64,000 bases of DNA. Origin: Agrobacterium tumefaciens (GTDB taxonomy: Bacteria; Pseudomonadota; Alphaproteobacteria; Rhizobiales; Rhizobiaceae). Position numbers and translations under genes: made by a program. Positions 50,044 through 60,780 of the stretch are shown piece by piece (the stretch's first letter is position 1; every line of letters starts with the position of its first letter). Below the pieces are notes generated by a model. It made no database searches and was not told the DNA's origin. It saw nothing but the letters and a program-made list of their open reading frames with translations. Location of the stretch: NCBI GenBank assembly GCA_025560025.1, contig CP048485.1:2572501-2636500 (forward strand), in the 5' to 3' direction.

Positions 50044-50772
50044 TCAGGCCGCTTCGCGGAAGCGATATCCTACGCCATAAAGCGTTTCAATCATATCGAA
50101 GTCGCCGTCGACCAGTTTGAACTTCTTGCGAAGGCGCTTGATGTGGCTGTCGATCGTACGGTCATCCACATAGACCTGCTCGTCATAGGCGGCATCCATC
50201 AGCGCGTCGCGGCTTTTCACCACGCCCGGCCTCTGCGCCAGCGAATGCAGGATGAGGAATTCGGTAACGGTGAGCGTTACCGGTTCGCCCTTCCAGGTGC
50301 AGGTGTGGCGCTCCTGGTCCATGGCGAGCTGCCCGCGTTCAAGCGTGCGCGCCTGCTGGTCCGCAGTCGGTTTCGCCGCGCCGCCACCGGCGACGGGGGA
50401 GGCGTCGCGGCTGCTGGCGCGGCGCAGGATGGCCTTGACGCGCTCCACCAGAAGACGCTGCGAAAAAGGCTTTGTGATGAAATCGTCAGCGCCCATCTTC
50501 AGGCCGAACAATTCGTCGATCTCTTCGTCCTTGGACGTCAGGAAGATAACGGGAATATCCGATTTCTGGCGAAGACGCCGCAAAAGCTCCATGCCGTCCA
50601 TGCGGGGCATCTTGATGTCGAAAATGGCGAGCTGCGGCGGGCGGGCGATCAGCCCGTCAAGCGCGGACGCGCCGTCCGTATACGTTTCGACCCGGTACCC
50701 TTCGGCTTCGAGCGCGATCGATACCGAAGTGAGAATGTTCCGGTCATCGTCGACAAGCGCGATAGTCTGCAT
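50044..50772 (-). CDS. chvI: response regulator ChvI
   Basis: 242 aa from the ATG at 50772, which has GGAG 9 nt upstream; the upstream ATGs at 50793 and 50787 lack this. The receiver domain has Asp8-Asp10 and the phosphorylated Asp52 in [11 protein letters not shown] Ser/Ala-rich linker leads to an OmpR-type winged helix (about 150-240) with [16 protein letters not shown]. It controls acid-induced, envelope and virulence genes; pckA, just upstream and divergent, is ChvI-dependent in Agrobacterium. Confidence 0.96.
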   Translation of the reverse strand: MQTIALVDDDRNILTSVSIALEAEGYRVETYTDGASALDGLIARPPQLAIFDIKMPRMDGMELLRRLRQKSDIPVIFLTSKDEEIDELFGLKMGADDFITKPFSQRLLVERVKAILRRASSRDASPVAGGGAAKPTADQQARTLERGQLAMDQERHTCTWKGEPVTLTVTEFLILHSLAQRPGVVKSRDALMDAAYDEQVYVDDRTIDSHIKRLRKKFKLVDGDFDMIETLYGVGYRFREAA

Positions 50773-51110
50773 GTAGTTGGTCTCCATCGTCATTTTCTCG
50801 TAACTCCCGACATTCACCCAGCCAAGGTTGTGCGCCGTGAGCCACTCTCTTGAGTATAAAGGTGGAACAAATTGTGGCAAAGGAAATCTCACAGCCAAAT
50901 CCGCAGCGCGATCAGGGGATTTCGGTGAAAACGCCGCAGCCGGATTTTAATGCGTCTTCAACCGATTTAAAAAGAAATAAAATCTTTTAAATCGATTAAT
51001 ATATTGAAATCACTAAGTTTTTTAAAGTGAAGCTCTTGCGTTTCTAAAAGCTGCCACGTATTTTCCGAGGAAATTTCAACGTCCTTATCGTCATTAACAA
51101 GGAACGCGTC
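50773..51110. promoter_or_regulatory. divergent chvI-pckA intergenic region
   Basis: 338 bp without a gene, the second longest gap. The half near pckA is very AT-rich. It contains a perfect 10-bp inverted repeat (50963-50972 with 50985-50994) and must hold both promoters. I could not fix -35/-10 elements. No tRNA or small gene is visible. Confidence 0.7.
50963..50994. repeat. 10-bp inverted repeat upstream of pckA
   Basis: CGATTTAAAA and TTTTAAATCG with a 12-nt spacer, centred about 130 bp before the pckA start. It is a candidate regulator site. Confidence 0.55.
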
Positions 51111-52721
51111 ATGAACGAGCTTGGGGTTCATAATCCTGCCAATGGAGTTGCGGAACTCGGACTGGGCGAGGCCTCCCGCGTCTTTTATAACCTCAATGAG
51201 AGCGAATTATACGAAGAGGCGATCCGCAACGGCGAGGCTGAACTGACCATCGATGGTGCGCTGCGCGCCGTCACCGGTCAGCATACGGGCCGCTCGCCGA
51301 AGGATAAGTTCGTCGTTCGTGATGCCTCCACCGAGAACACCATCTGGTGGGATAACAATAAGCCGCTGTCGCCGGAGAATTTCGAGCTGCTGCGCAAGGA
51401 CATGCTGGCCCATGCCGCCGGCAAGACGCTTTACGTGCAGGATCTTATCGGCGGCGCCGATGAGGAAAATGCGCTGCCGACACGCGTCGTCACCGAACTT
51501 GCCTGGCATTCGCTGTTCATCCGCAATCTGCTGATCCGTCCGAAGCGGGAGAAGCTTTCGGGCTTCAAACAGAAGCTGACCATCATCAACCTGCCGAGCT
51601 TCAAGGCCGATCCGGCGCGTCACGGCGTGCGTACGGAAACCATCATCGCCTGCGATCTCACCAATGGTCTCATCCTGATCGGCGGCACCTCCTATGCCGG
51701 CGAAAACAAGAAGTCCGTCTTCACGGCCCTGAATTATCTCCTGCCGGCCAAGGGTGTCATGCCGATGCATTGCTCGGCCAATGTCGGTCCTGAGGGTGAT
51801 TCCGCCGTGTTCTTCGGCCTCTCCGGCACCGGCAAGACCACGCTGTCGGCTGATCCGTCGCGCACGCTGATCGGCGATGACGAGCATGGCTGGGGCGAGC
51901 ACGGCATCTTCAACTTTGAAGGCGGCTGCTACGCCAAAGCGATCAAGCTCTCGGCCGAAGCCGAGCCGGAAATCTACGCCGCGACCCGCCGTTTCGGCAC
52001 GGTTCTCGAAAACGTCGTTCTGGACGAAAACCGTGTTCCGGATTTCAACGACAACTCGCTGACGGAAAACACCCGCAGCGCCTATCCGCTGCACTTCATT
52101 CCGAATGCATCGGAAACGGGCATTGCCGGCCATCCGAAGACGATCATCATGCTGACGGCGGATGCATTCGGTGTGCTGCCGCCGATCGCGCGTCTGACGC
52201 CGGAACAGGCCATGTATCACTTCCTCTCCGGCTACACCGCAAAGGTTGCCGGCACGGAAAAGGGCGTGACCGAGCCGGAAGCCACCTTCTCCACCTGCTT
52301 CGGCGCACCCTTCATGCCGCGTCACCCGGCGGAATATGGCAATCTGCTGCGCGAGCTGATCGGCAAGCATGGCGTCGATTGCTGGCTGGTCAACACCGGC
52401 TGGACGGGCGGTGCTTACGGCATCGGCAAGCGCATGCCCATCAAGGCGACCCGCGCGCTTCTGACGGCCGCCCTTACCGGTGAGCTCAAGGGTGCCGAAT
52501 TCCGCACCGATGCGAATTTCGGTTTCGCCGTGCCGCTGTCGCTGGATGGCGTCGACAGCGCGATCCTCGATCCGCGTTCGACCTGGGCCGATGGCGCAGC
52601 TTACGATGCGCAGGCGAAGAAGCTGGTTTCCATGTTCGTCACGAACTTCACCAAGTTCGAAGATCATGTCGACAGCAAGGTTCGCGACGCTGCACCTGGC
52701 CTGCTGCTCGCGGCTGAATGA
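51111..52721 (+). CDS. pckA: phosphoenolpyruvate carboxykinase (ATP)
   Basis: 536 aa, first committed step of gluconeogenesis from oxaloacetate. RSPKDKFVV (61-69) holds the substrate-binding arginine. The kinase-1a loop GLSGTGKTT is at 236-244, and IGDDEHGW follows. MHCSANVG carries the metal-binding His. ATP-type by length and motifs. AAGGA lies before the ATG. It ends at a hairpin terminator. In Agrobacterium it is acid-inducible and under ChvG/ChvI. Confidence 0.96.
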   Translation: MNELGVHNPANGVAELGLGEASRVFYNLNESELYEEAIRNGEAELTIDGALRAVTGQHTGRSPKDKFVVRDASTENTIWWDNNKPLSPENFELLRKDMLAHAAGKTLYVQDLIGGADEENALPTRVVTELAWHSLFIRNLLIRPKREKLSGFKQKLTIINLPSFKADPARHGVRTETIIACDLTNGLILIGGTSYAGENKKSVFTALNYLLPAKGVMPMHCSANVGPEGDSAVFFGLSGTGKTTLSADPSRTLIGDDEHGWGEHGIFNFEGGCYAKAIKLSAEAEPEIYAATRRFGTVLENVVLDENRVPDFNDNSLTENTRSAYPLHFIPNASETGIAGHPKTIIMLTADAFGVLPPIARLTPEQAMYHFLSGYTAKVAGTEKGVTEPEATFSTCFGAPFMPRHPAEYGNLLRELIGKHGVDCWLVNTGWTGGAYGIGKRMPIKATRALLTAALTGELKGAEFRTDANFGFAVPLSLDGVDSAILDPRSTWADGAAYDAQAKKLVSMFVTNFTKFEDHVDSKVRDAAPGLLLAAE

Positions 52722-52749
52722 ATGAAGCCTCATTTGTGAGGAGGAGGGG

Positions 52750-52775
52750 ACCCGGCCTTGTGCCGGGTTCTTTCG
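52750..52775 (+). terminator. pckA terminator
   Basis: A 7-bp GC stem (52750-52756 with 52762-52768), 5-nt loop, then TCTTTCGTTT. Confidence 0.72.
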
Positions 52776-52833
52776 TTTGGCCTGCTGTTTCCATTCCTGC
52801 CGATCTATGGCATCACCGGCGCGGAGAAAGATC

Positions 52834-53268
52834 ATGGCCAGCGACGCGCTTTACATCAGCAACCGTATCACCATCGCCGGCTGGGAGCTGACGGAGCAAT
52901 TTGTGCTGGCCGGCGGTCCGGGCGGCCAGAACGTCAATAAGGTCTCGACGGCGGTCCAGCTGTTTTTCGACATTGCCAATTCCCCCTCCCTGCCGGACCG
53001 GGTGAAGACCAATGCCCTGCGTCTGGGCGGCAGGCGTGTTTCGAAAGACGGCGTGCTGATGATAGAGGCGAGCCGGTTTCGCAGCCAGGAGCGCAATCGC
53101 GAAGACGCGCGCGAAAGGCTCAAGGAACTGATCCTCGAAGCCGCCGCCCCGCCGCCGCCGGTGCGCAAGGCCACCAAGCCGACCAAGGGGTCCGTCGAAC
53201 GCCGCCTCAAGGCAAAGTCCGGACGTTCGGATGTCAAGAAAATGCGCGGCAAGCCGTCAGGTGAATAG
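52834..53268 (+). CDS. arfB: alternative ribosome-rescue factor ArfB (peptidyl-tRNA hydrolase YaeJ)
   Basis: 144 aa. The GGQ loop (GGPGGQNVNKV; GGQ at 30-32) hydrolyses peptidyl-tRNA on stalled ribosomes. A long basic C-terminal tail (about 110-144, rich in Lys/Arg/Pro) would enter the empty mRNA channel. No codon-recognition domain, which sets it apart from release factors. GGAG before the ATG at 52834 sets the start; the longer frame runs back into the pckA terminator. Confidence 0.93.
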   Translation: MASDALYISNRITIAGWELTEQFVLAGGPGGQNVNKVSTAVQLFFDIANSPSLPDRVKTNALRLGGRRVSKDGVLMIEASRFRSQERNREDARERLKELILEAAAPPPPVRKATKPTKGSVERRLKAKSGRSDVKKMRGKPSGE

Positions 53269-53352
53269 GCTTTGGGCCGGCAAAATGTTTCGCCCTTGTC
53301 ATAGAGCCTCAAATATCGTCTGGTAAGCCTCCCTACAACCAAGGAGGGTGCT

Positions 53353-53805
53353 ATGGGTCTGTTCAATTTCATCAAGGAAGCGGGAAAGAAGCTTGGTATC
53401 GGCGGCGGCGATGATGCTCCCGATGTCGAAGCGGTCAAGAAGGAACTCGCTTCTCACGATCTCGGCACGGACAAGGTTCAGGTCGAGGTGGTGGACGACA
53501 AGGTCGTCCTGAAGGGCGAAGTGGCCGATCAGTCGGTTTTCGAAAAGGCGGTCATCGCGGTTGGCAATACGCTTGGCATTTCCAAGGTCGAGGCCGGCGA
53601 GCTGAAAGTGGCCGAAGCGCCGGCGAAAGAACCCGTCTTTTACACGGTCAAGAAGGGCGATAACCTCTGGAAGATCGCAGAGGCCCAGTACGGCAAGGCA
53701 AATGGCGCGAAGAACAATATCATCTTCGAAGCCAACAAGCCGATGCTGACCCATCCGGATAAAATCTATCCGGGTCAGGTCCTGCGTATTCCTGAGCTTG
53801 CGTAA
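53353..53805 (+). CDS. BON and LysM domain protein (Kbp/YgaU-like)
   Basis: 150 aa. An N-terminal BON domain (about 25-90) is followed by a LysM domain (about 95-148, YTVKKGDNLWKIAEAQYG). The same size and order as E. coli Kbp (YgaU), a potassium-binding protein; that function is inferred. No signal peptide. AAGGAGG lies 7 nt before the ATG, an excellent site that predicts high translation. Confidence 0.9.
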   Translation: MGLFNFIKEAGKKLGIGGGDDAPDVEAVKKELASHDLGTDKVQVEVVDDKVVLKGEVADQSVFEKAVIAVGNTLGISKVEAGELKVAEAPAKEPVFYTVKKGDNLWKIAEAQYGKANGAKNNIIFEANKPMLTHPDKIYPGQVLRIPELA

Positions 53806-53830
53806 TAACGGGTTTTAACTATCGCAATGG

Positions 53831-53853
53831 AGATGCCGCGTTGCGCGGCATCT
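53831..53853. terminator. bidirectional hairpin between the BON-LysM gene and coaA
   Basis: A perfect 10-bp stem (53831-53840 with 53844-53853) with a 3-nt loop. The T tail is short on both strands. It sits between convergent genes. Confidence 0.65.
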
Positions 53854-53854
53854 T

Positions 53855-54823
53855 TCACAACTTGCGAAGCGCCACCGTGTCGATCAGGTGGTTTTTTCCC
53901 TTGCGCAAGATAAGGTCGGCGCGCGGGCGCGTGGGCACGATGTTCTGGCGCAGGTTCTTCAGGTTGATATTCTGCCAGAGACCCTCGGCAATGCTGAGCG
54001 CCGCTTCCTCGCTGATCGATGCATAGCGATTGAAGAAGGAATTCGGGTCGCGGAAAGCGGTTTGCCGCAGATTCATGAACCGGTTCACATACCAGTTGTG
54101 AATGAAGTCCTCATCCGCATCGATATAGATCGAGAAATCAAAGAAATCCGAAACGATCGGCACGATCCGCCCGCCTGCGGGTAGATCACGCGATTGCAGG
54201 ACGTTGATGCCTTCGAAGATCAGGATATCCGGCTGGTCGATGACGGTGAATTCGTTCGGCAGCACGTCATAGGTTAGGTGTGAATAGCGTGGTGCCTTCA
54301 CATTGGGCTGGCCCGCCTTGATTGCCGAGAGGAAACGTAAGAGCGCACCGATATCGTAGCTTTCAGGAAAGCCCTTACGCTCCATCAGGTTCTCGCGTCG
54401 CAGCACCTCGTTCGGGTAAAGAAAGCCATCGGTGGTGATGAGATCGACTTTCGGGCTGGAGGGCCAGCGGGCCAGAAGCTCCTTCAGGATACGCGCCGTC
54501 GTCGATTTACCAACGGCCACCGAACCGGCAATACCGATGACGAAAGGCGTCTTGTTGACATCCCCCATGTTGAGGAAGCGGTTGCGCTGCTCGAACAGCA
54601 GCTGCGACGCTTCCACATGCGAAGACAGCAGGCGCGACAGCGACAGATAGATGCGCCGCACTTCGTCCAGATCGATCGGATCGTCCAGTGAGCGCAGTCG
54701 CTTGACCTCGTCGGCGGAAAGCGTCAGTGGCGTGTCGGCACGAAACTTCGACCATTCTTCCGAACTGAAGAAGTGGTAGGGTGAATATTCATCTGGTCGG
54801 AAATGATCGAGTGTGCTCGGCAT
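53855..54823 (-). CDS. coaA: pantothenate kinase, type I
   Basis: 322 aa from the ATG at 54823, preceded by GGGGAGAG. The P-loop is GSVAVGKST (100-108), with the TTDGFLYPN and EGINVLQ segments of CoaA typical. It catalyses the first step of coenzyme A synthesis; coaE in this window does the last. An upstream ATG at 54856 overlaps the hisE stop (ATGA), so a version longer by 11 residues is possible. It closes the his cluster. Confidence 0.94.
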   Translation of the reverse strand: MPSTLDHFRPDEYSPYHFFSSEEWSKFRADTPLTLSADEVKRLRSLDDPIDLDEVRRIYLSLSRLLSSHVEASQLLFEQRNRFLNMGDVNKTPFVIGIAGSVAVGKSTTARILKELLARWPSSPKVDLITTDGFLYPNEVLRRENLMERKGFPESYDIGALLRFLSAIKAGQPNVKAPRYSHLTYDVLPNEFTVIDQPDILIFEGINVLQSRDLPAGGRIVPIVSDFFDFSIYIDADEDFIHNWYVNRFMNLRQTAFRDPNSFFNRYASISEEAALSIAEGLWQNINLKNLRQNIVPTRPRADLILRKGKNHLIDTVALRKL

Positions 54824-54852
54824 GCCTCTCTCCCCGCTGCCTGCCCCGACAT

Positions 54853-55176
54853 TCATGAGTTAGGCCTCGCTGCCTTTTCAGCAAGGCCGGTTTGACCCGT
54901 CCGGCGCTCCAGCTCGGCAAAAACATCGTCCAACGCAATGTCGGCGATCTTCAGCACCACCAGCAGATGGTAAAGCAGATCGGCGGCCTCGTTTTTCAGC
55001 CCGTCGCGATCCTTCGCGATAGCGGCGATAACGGCTTCGACAGCCTCTTCGCCCAGTTTTTTCGCCGCACGCTCCTGGCCGGCAGCAACCAGCTTGGCCG
55101 TCCAGGATTCGTCAGGAGAGGCAGCGGCGCGTGTCGCGACAATGCGTTCCAGATCGGAAAGGGAAAATGCGCTCAT
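54853..55176 (-). CDS. hisE: phosphoribosyl-ATP pyrophosphohydrolase
   Basis: 107 aa MazG-fold enzyme, second step of histidine synthesis. [14 protein letters not shown] and [14 protein letters not shown] hold the metal-binding glutamates. HisE is separate from HisI here; hisI is not in the window. AGGAA is 6 nt before the ATG at 55176. It follows hisF by 15 bp. Confidence 0.94.
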   Translation of the reverse strand: MSAFSLSDLERIVATRAAASPDESWTAKLVAAGQERAAKKLGEEAVEAVIAAIAKDRDGLKNEAADLLYHLLVVLKIADIALDDVFAELERRTGQTGLAEKAARPNS

Positions 55177-55191
55177 GGAAAATTCCTGCAA

Positions 55192-55964
<773 letters not shown>

Positions 55965-55968
<4 letters not shown>

Positions 55969-56708
55969 GCGTTTACCTCCTTCGCAGCCTTGATGAGGGC
56001 AAGCGCCTCGGTGGGATCGATGCGGCCGTCGTAAAGGGCGCGGCCGGAAATTGCGCCTTCGAGCTTTGCGGCATCGGGCTGCAACATGCGCTTTATGTCA
56101 TCGATGGATGCGAGACCGCCGGAGGCGATGACCGGGATCGACACGGCATTCGCCAGTTCCAGCGTCGAAGCCCAGTTGATGCCGGCCAGAATGCCGTCGC
56201 GATCAATATCGGTGTAGATGATGGCCGCGACGCCGGCACCTTCGAAACGTTTGGCCAGTTCGATGACGCCGAGTTCGGACGCCTCTGCCCAGCCTTCAAC
56301 AGCGACTTTGCCGCCCTTGGCATCGATGCCGACGGCGACCTGGCCGGGGAAACGCTTGCAGGCTTCGATGACCAGAACCGGATCACGAACCGCCACGGTG
56401 CCGAGAATGACACGGGCAAGCCCACGGCTGAGCCACGCTTCGATGTGGTCGAGCGTACGGATGCCGCCGCCAAGCTGCACCGGGTTTTTCGTGGCTTTCA
56501 GAATGGCGTCGACCGCCTCGCCATTGACTGTCTGGCCGGCAAAGGCGCCGTTGAGATCAACGACATGCAGCCATTCGAAGCCCTGATCCTCGAAGGCTTT
56601 CGCCTGCGCGCCGGGGTCCTCGTTATAGACGGTGGCCTGCTCCATATCGCCGAGTTTCAGGCGAACGCACTGGCCGTCTTTAAGGTCGATTGCGGGAAAA
56701 AGAATCAT
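55965..56708 (-). CDS. hisA: HisA isomerase (ProFAR isomerase)
   Basis: 247 aa TIM barrel. [13 protein letters not shown] with Asp8 as acid/base, YTDIDRDG with the second aspartate, and SGGLASIDD at the phosphate site. It acts just before HisF/HisH. It overlaps hisF by 4 bp and lies one base after hisH. Confidence 0.96.
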
Positions 56709-56709
56709 G

Positions 56710-57360
56710 TCAGGGCTTCCAGCGCAGGAAATTGGAAATCAGGGCAAGGCCGAGCGTCTGGCTTTTTTCCGGGTGGAACTGTGCGCCCGCCATATTGTCG
56801 CGCCCGACGAAAGCCGTCATCGCGCCACCGTAATTGGTGGTGGCGATGACATCCGTCGAATGCTTGGCTGCCAGATGATAGGAATGTACGAAATAGGCGT
56901 GCAATCCGTCCGCGCCGGTCTTGATACCGTCGAATAGTGGGTGGGCGTGACGGATTTCCAGCGTGTTCCAGCCGATCTGCGGAATCTTCAGGCTCGGATC
57001 GGACGGCGTCATTTCCACGACATCGCCTTCGATCCAGCCAAGGCCCTTGCTGACAGTCTTTTCCAGCCCGCGCGAGGACATCAGCTGCATGCCGACGCAG
57101 ATACCAAGGAACGGATGGGCCTTTTTCTCCACGGCTTCGATGAGCGCTTCATGCATGCCGGGAACGGCGTCAAGACCGGCGCGGCAATCCGCATAGGCGC
57201 CGACGCCCGGCAGAACGATGCGATCCGCCGAGGCGACATGATCCGGCTTGTCGGTCAGGTCGATGGTTGCATTGATGCCGGCTTCACGGGCGGCACGCTC
57301 GAAAGCTTTGGTGGCCGAACGCAGATTGCCCGAACCGTAGTCGATGATCGCGACACGCAT
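56710..57360 (-). CDS. hisH: imidazole glycerol phosphate synthase subunit HisH
   Basis: 216 aa class I glutaminase. The nucleophile is Cys88 (LGICVGMQ), with the HPEKS histidine/glutamate pair near the end. GGAAGG is 7 nt before the ATG at 57360; the ATG at 57375 overlaps the upstream stop and is less likely. HisH feeds ammonia to HisF. Confidence 0.95.
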   Translation of the reverse strand: MRVAIIDYGSGNLRSATKAFERAAREAGINATIDLTDKPDHVASADRIVLPGVGAYADCRAGLDAVPGMHEALIEAVEKKAHPFLGICVGMQLMSSRGLEKTVSKGLGWIEGDVVEMTPSDPSLKIPQIGWNTLEIRHAHPLFDGIKTGADGLHAYFVHSYHLAAKHSTDVIATTNYGGAMTAFVGRDNMAGAQFHPEKSQTLGLALISNFLRWKP

Positions 57361-57361
57361 G

Positions 57362-57856
57362 TCAGCGCCTTCCATTCAAGTCGAAAAGAAACGATCCGGC
57401 GGGATCGTTGACGAAGTTTTTGTCGCCGCTCTTTTGCGGCGAAGGGGTCCAGACCGGCTGGGACAGCTGTTCCGCCCACTCGGTGTTTTCGCCGAGACCG
57501 GAGAAATATATCTCTTCGGCACTCGAAAGATCAGGGGCGGAAACGATGGATGTCATCTTCCAGCCTTTACGGACAAGATGCCGGGCAAGGAAATTGCGTC
57601 CCTCCAGCGCCGTGATGAGGGCGATGGCGAAACCACACAAAATGCCCGCCGGTTCGAATCCGGGTAACATTGATGCCTGCCCGGCCAGAAGAAGGGCGAT
57701 GAAAACGACGGTTGCGGCGAGCCACAGCCGGTTTATAGCAAGCCACAACCAGGGTGCGATCAGCGCCAGCCAGACAAAACGGTCTGCGATGAAGCGGGTC
57801 GTCTTGTGGTCCCTGTCCGGCCCGTTGGGGGCTTCCAGAACGAGATAGCTTGTCAT
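57362..57856 (-). CDS. DUF2628 membrane protein in the his cluster
   Basis: 164 aa from the ATG at 57856 (AGGAA just upstream). Three hydrophobic segments span about 25-95 ([44 protein letters not shown]). A cytoplasmic stretch with a conserved-looking [15 protein letters not shown] and a polar tail ending in FLFDLNGRR follow. No function is known to me. It is one base before hisH and 22 bp after hisB, so it is co-transcribed with histidine genes. Confidence 0.82.
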   Translation of the reverse strand: MTSYLVLEAPNGPDRDHKTTRFIADRFVWLALIAPWLWLAINRLWLAATVVFIALLLAGQASMLPGFEPAGILCGFAIALITALEGRNFLARHLVRKGWKMTSIVSAPDLSSAEEIYFSGLGENTEWAEQLSQPVWTPSPQKSGDKNFVNDPAGSFLFDLNGRR

Positions 57857-57878
57857 GGGCTTCCTGACAGCTTTGGCG

Positions 57879-58475
57879 TCAGGCCAGCATGCCCTTCGTG
57901 GAGGGAACGCGGCCTGCCTGCCGGGGGTCGATCTCGGTTGCCGTGCGAAGAACGCGGGCAACGGCCTTGAAGCATGTTTCGGCGATATGATGGTTGTTGG
58001 CGCCGTAATGGTTCAGGATATGCAATGTGATGCCGGCATTCTGCGCCAGCGCCTGGAAGAATTCACGCACCAGTTCCGTATCGAAGGTGCCGATCTTCGG
58101 CGCGGAAAAATTGACGTTCCAGACGAGGAAAGGCCGGCCGGAAATATCGACGGCGGCCTTGGTCATCGTTTCGTCCATGGCAAGATCGAGCGAGGCATAA
58201 CGGGCAATGCCGCGCCGGTCGCCCAGCGCGCTGGCAATCGCCTGGCCGATGGCAATACCGGTATCTTCCACCGTGTGGTGGTCATCGATGTGCAGGTCGC
58301 CCTCTACCTCGATCTCCATGTCGATCAGCGAATGGCGGCTGAGCTGGTCCAGCATATGGTCGAAAAATCCCACGCCGGTGGAAATTTTCGATTTGCCGGT
58401 GCCGTCGATATCCACGCGCACCGAAACCGAGGTTTCGTTGGTCTTGCGGATAATCTCGCCTTTACGTTCTGCCAT
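57879..58475 (-). CDS. hisB: imidazole glycerol phosphate dehydratase
   Basis: 198 aa, IGPD domain only, without the histidinol-phosphatase domain seen in enterics. [12 protein letters not shown] holds the manganese histidines, and NNHHIAE the second site; [12 protein letters not shown] is near the N-terminus. GGAG is 8 nt before the ATG at 58475. The long upstream extension of the open frame is antisense to hslV and is rejected. Confidence 0.95.
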   Translation of the reverse strand: MAERKGEIIRKTNETSVSVRVDIDGTGKSKISTGVGFFDHMLDQLSRHSLIDMEIEVEGDLHIDDHHTVEDTGIAIGQAIASALGDRRGIARYASLDLAMDETMTKAAVDISGRPFLVWNVNFSAPKIGTFDTELVREFFQALAQNAGITLHILNHYGANNHHIAETCFKAVARVLRTATEIDPRQAGRVPSTKGMLA

Positions 58476-58676
58476 TTTGGCCGCTCCGTGGAAATGTTGC
58501 CGTTCCTTATCAGCACGGGACACAAATATCCAGTTGTTCCATCGTCTTGCCTGGCCTGCATAAAACTGCGCGTCACAAGGATGATTGCAATCGCGAAAAG
58601 CAAACTTACATAGAACTCGAGAAGGGCCGCATCCCGGCCCGTTAACAGCAGGCCCGGCAGGGCAGACAGGTGTTTG

Positions 58677-59201
58677 ATGACAACGATTATTACAGTCAGG
58701 AAGGGCGGCAAGGTCGTCATGGCTGGCGATGGTCAGGTAAGCCTCGGCCAGACCGTCATGAAGGGCAATGCCCGCAAGGTTCGCCGCATTGGCAAGGGTG
58801 AAGTGATTGCCGGTTTTGCCGGCGCGACGGCGGATGCTTTCACGCTGCTTGACCGTCTTGAAAAGAAACTCGAGCAATATCCCGGCCAGCTTATGCGCGC
58901 CGCTGTAGAACTCGCCAAGGACTGGCGCACGGATAAATATTTGCGCAATCTCGAAGCCATGATGCTGGTGGCCGATAAATCCACCACGCTCGCCATCACC
59001 GGCAATGGCGATGTGCTGGAGCCCGAGCACGGCGCGATCGCCATCGGTTCCGGCGGCAATTATGCCTTTGCGGCTGCCCGCGCCATGATGGATACGGATA
59101 AATCGGCTGAGGACGTGGCGCGCCAGTCGCTCGATATCGCCGCCGATATCTGCGTTTATACCAATCACAATCTCGTCGTCGAAACGCTCGACGCCGAATA
59201 A
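58677..59201 (+). CDS. hslV: HslV protease subunit
   Basis: 174 aa threonine protease of the HslUV proteasome-like complex. Thr2 (MTTIITVR) becomes the N-terminal nucleophile after Met removal; this sets the ATG at 58677 and excludes the TTG at 58674. GDGQVSLG and [12 protein letters not shown] are family motifs. It lies 74 bp before hslU. A small GC hairpin (58624-58640) is in the leader; a heat-shock promoter could not be identified. Confidence 0.96.
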   Translation: MTTIITVRKGGKVVMAGDGQVSLGQTVMKGNARKVRRIGKGEVIAGFAGATADAFTLLDRLEKKLEQYPGQLMRAAVELAKDWRTDKYLRNLEAMMLVADKSTTLAITGNGDVLEPEHGAIAIGSGGNYAFAAARAMMDTDKSAEDVARQSLDIAADICVYTNHNLVVETLDAE

Positions 59202-59275
59202 GCTAGTTTCTCACCCAAGGGTCCTGTGGGCCGGGCCGGAATGGCCGGCCGGAACAGGAAAGCCGAGAGGATAGA

Positions 59276-60583
59276 ATGACCACTTTTTCTCCCCGGGAAA
59301 TCGTCTCGGAACTCGACCGCTTCATCATCGGCCAGCATGAGGCCAAACGTGCGGTGGCGATTGCGCTGCGTAACCGCTGGCGCCGCCAGCAGCTTGATGA
59401 GAGCCTGCGCGATGAAGTCATGCCGAAAAACATTCTCATGATCGGGCCGACCGGTGTCGGCAAGACGGAGATTTCGCGCCGCCTCGCGAAGCTCGCCGGT
59501 GCGCCCTTTATCAAGGTTGAGGCGACGAAATTCACCGAAGTCGGTTATGTCGGCCGCGATGTCGAACAGATCATCCGCGATCTGGTCGAGATCGGCATCG
59601 GCCTCGTGCGTGAAAAGAAGCGCGCCGAAGTACAGGCCAAGGCGCATCAGAGCGCCGAAGAGCGGGTGCTCGATGCGCTGGTTGGCGCAACCGCCTCGCC
59701 CGGCACGCGTGAAAGCTTCCGCAAGAAGCTGCGCGACGGCGAACTGGACGACAAGGAAATTGATATCGAAGTGGCGGATAGCGGCTCGGGCATGCCCGGT
59801 TTCGAAATTCCCGGCATGCCGGGCGCCAATATCGGCGTTCTCAACCTGTCGGAAATGTTCGGCAAGGCCATGGGCGGACGAACCAAGAAGGTGCGCACGA
59901 CAGTATCGAAATCCTATGCCGATCTGATCCGCGATGAATCCGACAAGCTGCTCGACAATGAAATGATCCAGCGCGAGGCGGTGAAATCCGTCGAAAATGA
60001 CGGCATCGTCTTCCTCGACGAAATCGACAAGATCGCCGCCCGCGACGGCGGCATGGGCGCCGGCGTTTCGCGCGAAGGCGTGCAGCGCGATTTGCTGCCG
60101 CTGGTCGAAGGAACAACGGTTTCGACGAAATACGGGCCGGTGAAGACAGACCACGTTCTCTTCATCGCATCGGGCGCTTTCCATGTGGCGAAGCCGTCGG
60201 ATCTTCTGCCGGAGCTTCAGGGCCGTCTGCCGATCCGCGTCGAGCTGAAGCCGCTGACCAAGGAGGATTTCCGCCGTATCCTGACGGAGACGGAAGCCAG
60301 CCTCATCCGCCAGTACAAGGCGCTGATGGCGACGGAAGAACTTGACCTCGATTTCACCGATGACGCGATCGATGCGCTGGCCGATGTGGCCGTTCATCTC
60401 AACTCCTCGGTTGAGAATATCGGTGCGCGCCGCCTCCAGACGGTGATGGAGCGGGTTCTGGACGAGATTTCCTTCAATGCACCGGATCGCGGCGGTTCCG
60501 CCGTCAAGATCGATCAGGACTATGTCAAAAAACATGTCGGCGATCTTGCTGCCGATACGGACTTGTCCCGCTATATTCTTTGA
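59276..60583 (+). CDS. hslU: HslU ATPase subunit
   Basis: 435 aa AAA+ unfoldase. Walker A GPTGVGKT (57-64), Walker [11 protein letters not shown], and sensor/arginine region [14 protein letters not shown] are present. The I-domain lies between about 110 and 230, as expected. The C-terminal DLSRYIL tail docks into HslV. A strong terminator follows. Confidence 0.97.
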   Translation: MTTFSPREIVSELDRFIIGQHEAKRAVAIALRNRWRRQQLDESLRDEVMPKNILMIGPTGVGKTEISRRLAKLAGAPFIKVEATKFTEVGYVGRDVEQIIRDLVEIGIGLVREKKRAEVQAKAHQSAEERVLDALVGATASPGTRESFRKKLRDGELDDKEIDIEVADSGSGMPGFEIPGMPGANIGVLNLSEMFGKAMGGRTKKVRTTVSKSYADLIRDESDKLLDNEMIQREAVKSVENDGIVFLDEIDKIAARDGGMGAGVSREGVQRDLLPLVEGTTVSTKYGPVKTDHVLFIASGAFHVAKPSDLLPELQGRLPIRVELKPLTKEDFRRILTETEASLIRQYKALMATEELDLDFTDDAIDALADVAVHLNSSVENIGARRLQTVMERVLDEISFNAPDRGGSAVKIDQDYVKKHVGDLAADTDLSRYIL

Positions 60584-60607
60584 AGACTATAGAGATTAAA
60601 GATACGG

Positions 60608-60640
60608 GAGTGCGGCCATATTTGCCGCACTCTTTTATTT
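60608..60640 (+). terminator. hslVU terminator
   Basis: A perfect 9-bp stem (60608-60616 with 60624-60632), 7-nt loop, then TTTTATTTT. Confidence 0.9.
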
Positions 60641-60780
60641 TATCTGCCTCATCTCGCATTCAGCCCGCATTTTGTTTATGGGAAGGGCTGCATTCCGGTT
60701 GGAACCGCTTTCGTGGAATGGTCCGGTTTTCCTCACGTGTTTCGAAGGGAAGCCGCAGGCTTGAGAAAAGGCATTCGCTC

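Noticed and set aside
51207..52835. 542-aa open frame antisense to pckA
   Set aside because: It lies wholly on the opposite strand of a clear PckA gene, its residues are Arg/Gly-rich and low in recognisable motifs, as expected from GC-rich codon shadows.
58476..59168. N-terminal extension of hisB to 429 aa
   Set aside because: The extra part is antisense to hslV and not family-like; the ATG at 58475 has a good ribosome site.
59165..60535. 456-aa open frame antisense to hslU
   Set aside because: Shadow of HslU, which has all AAA+ motifs.
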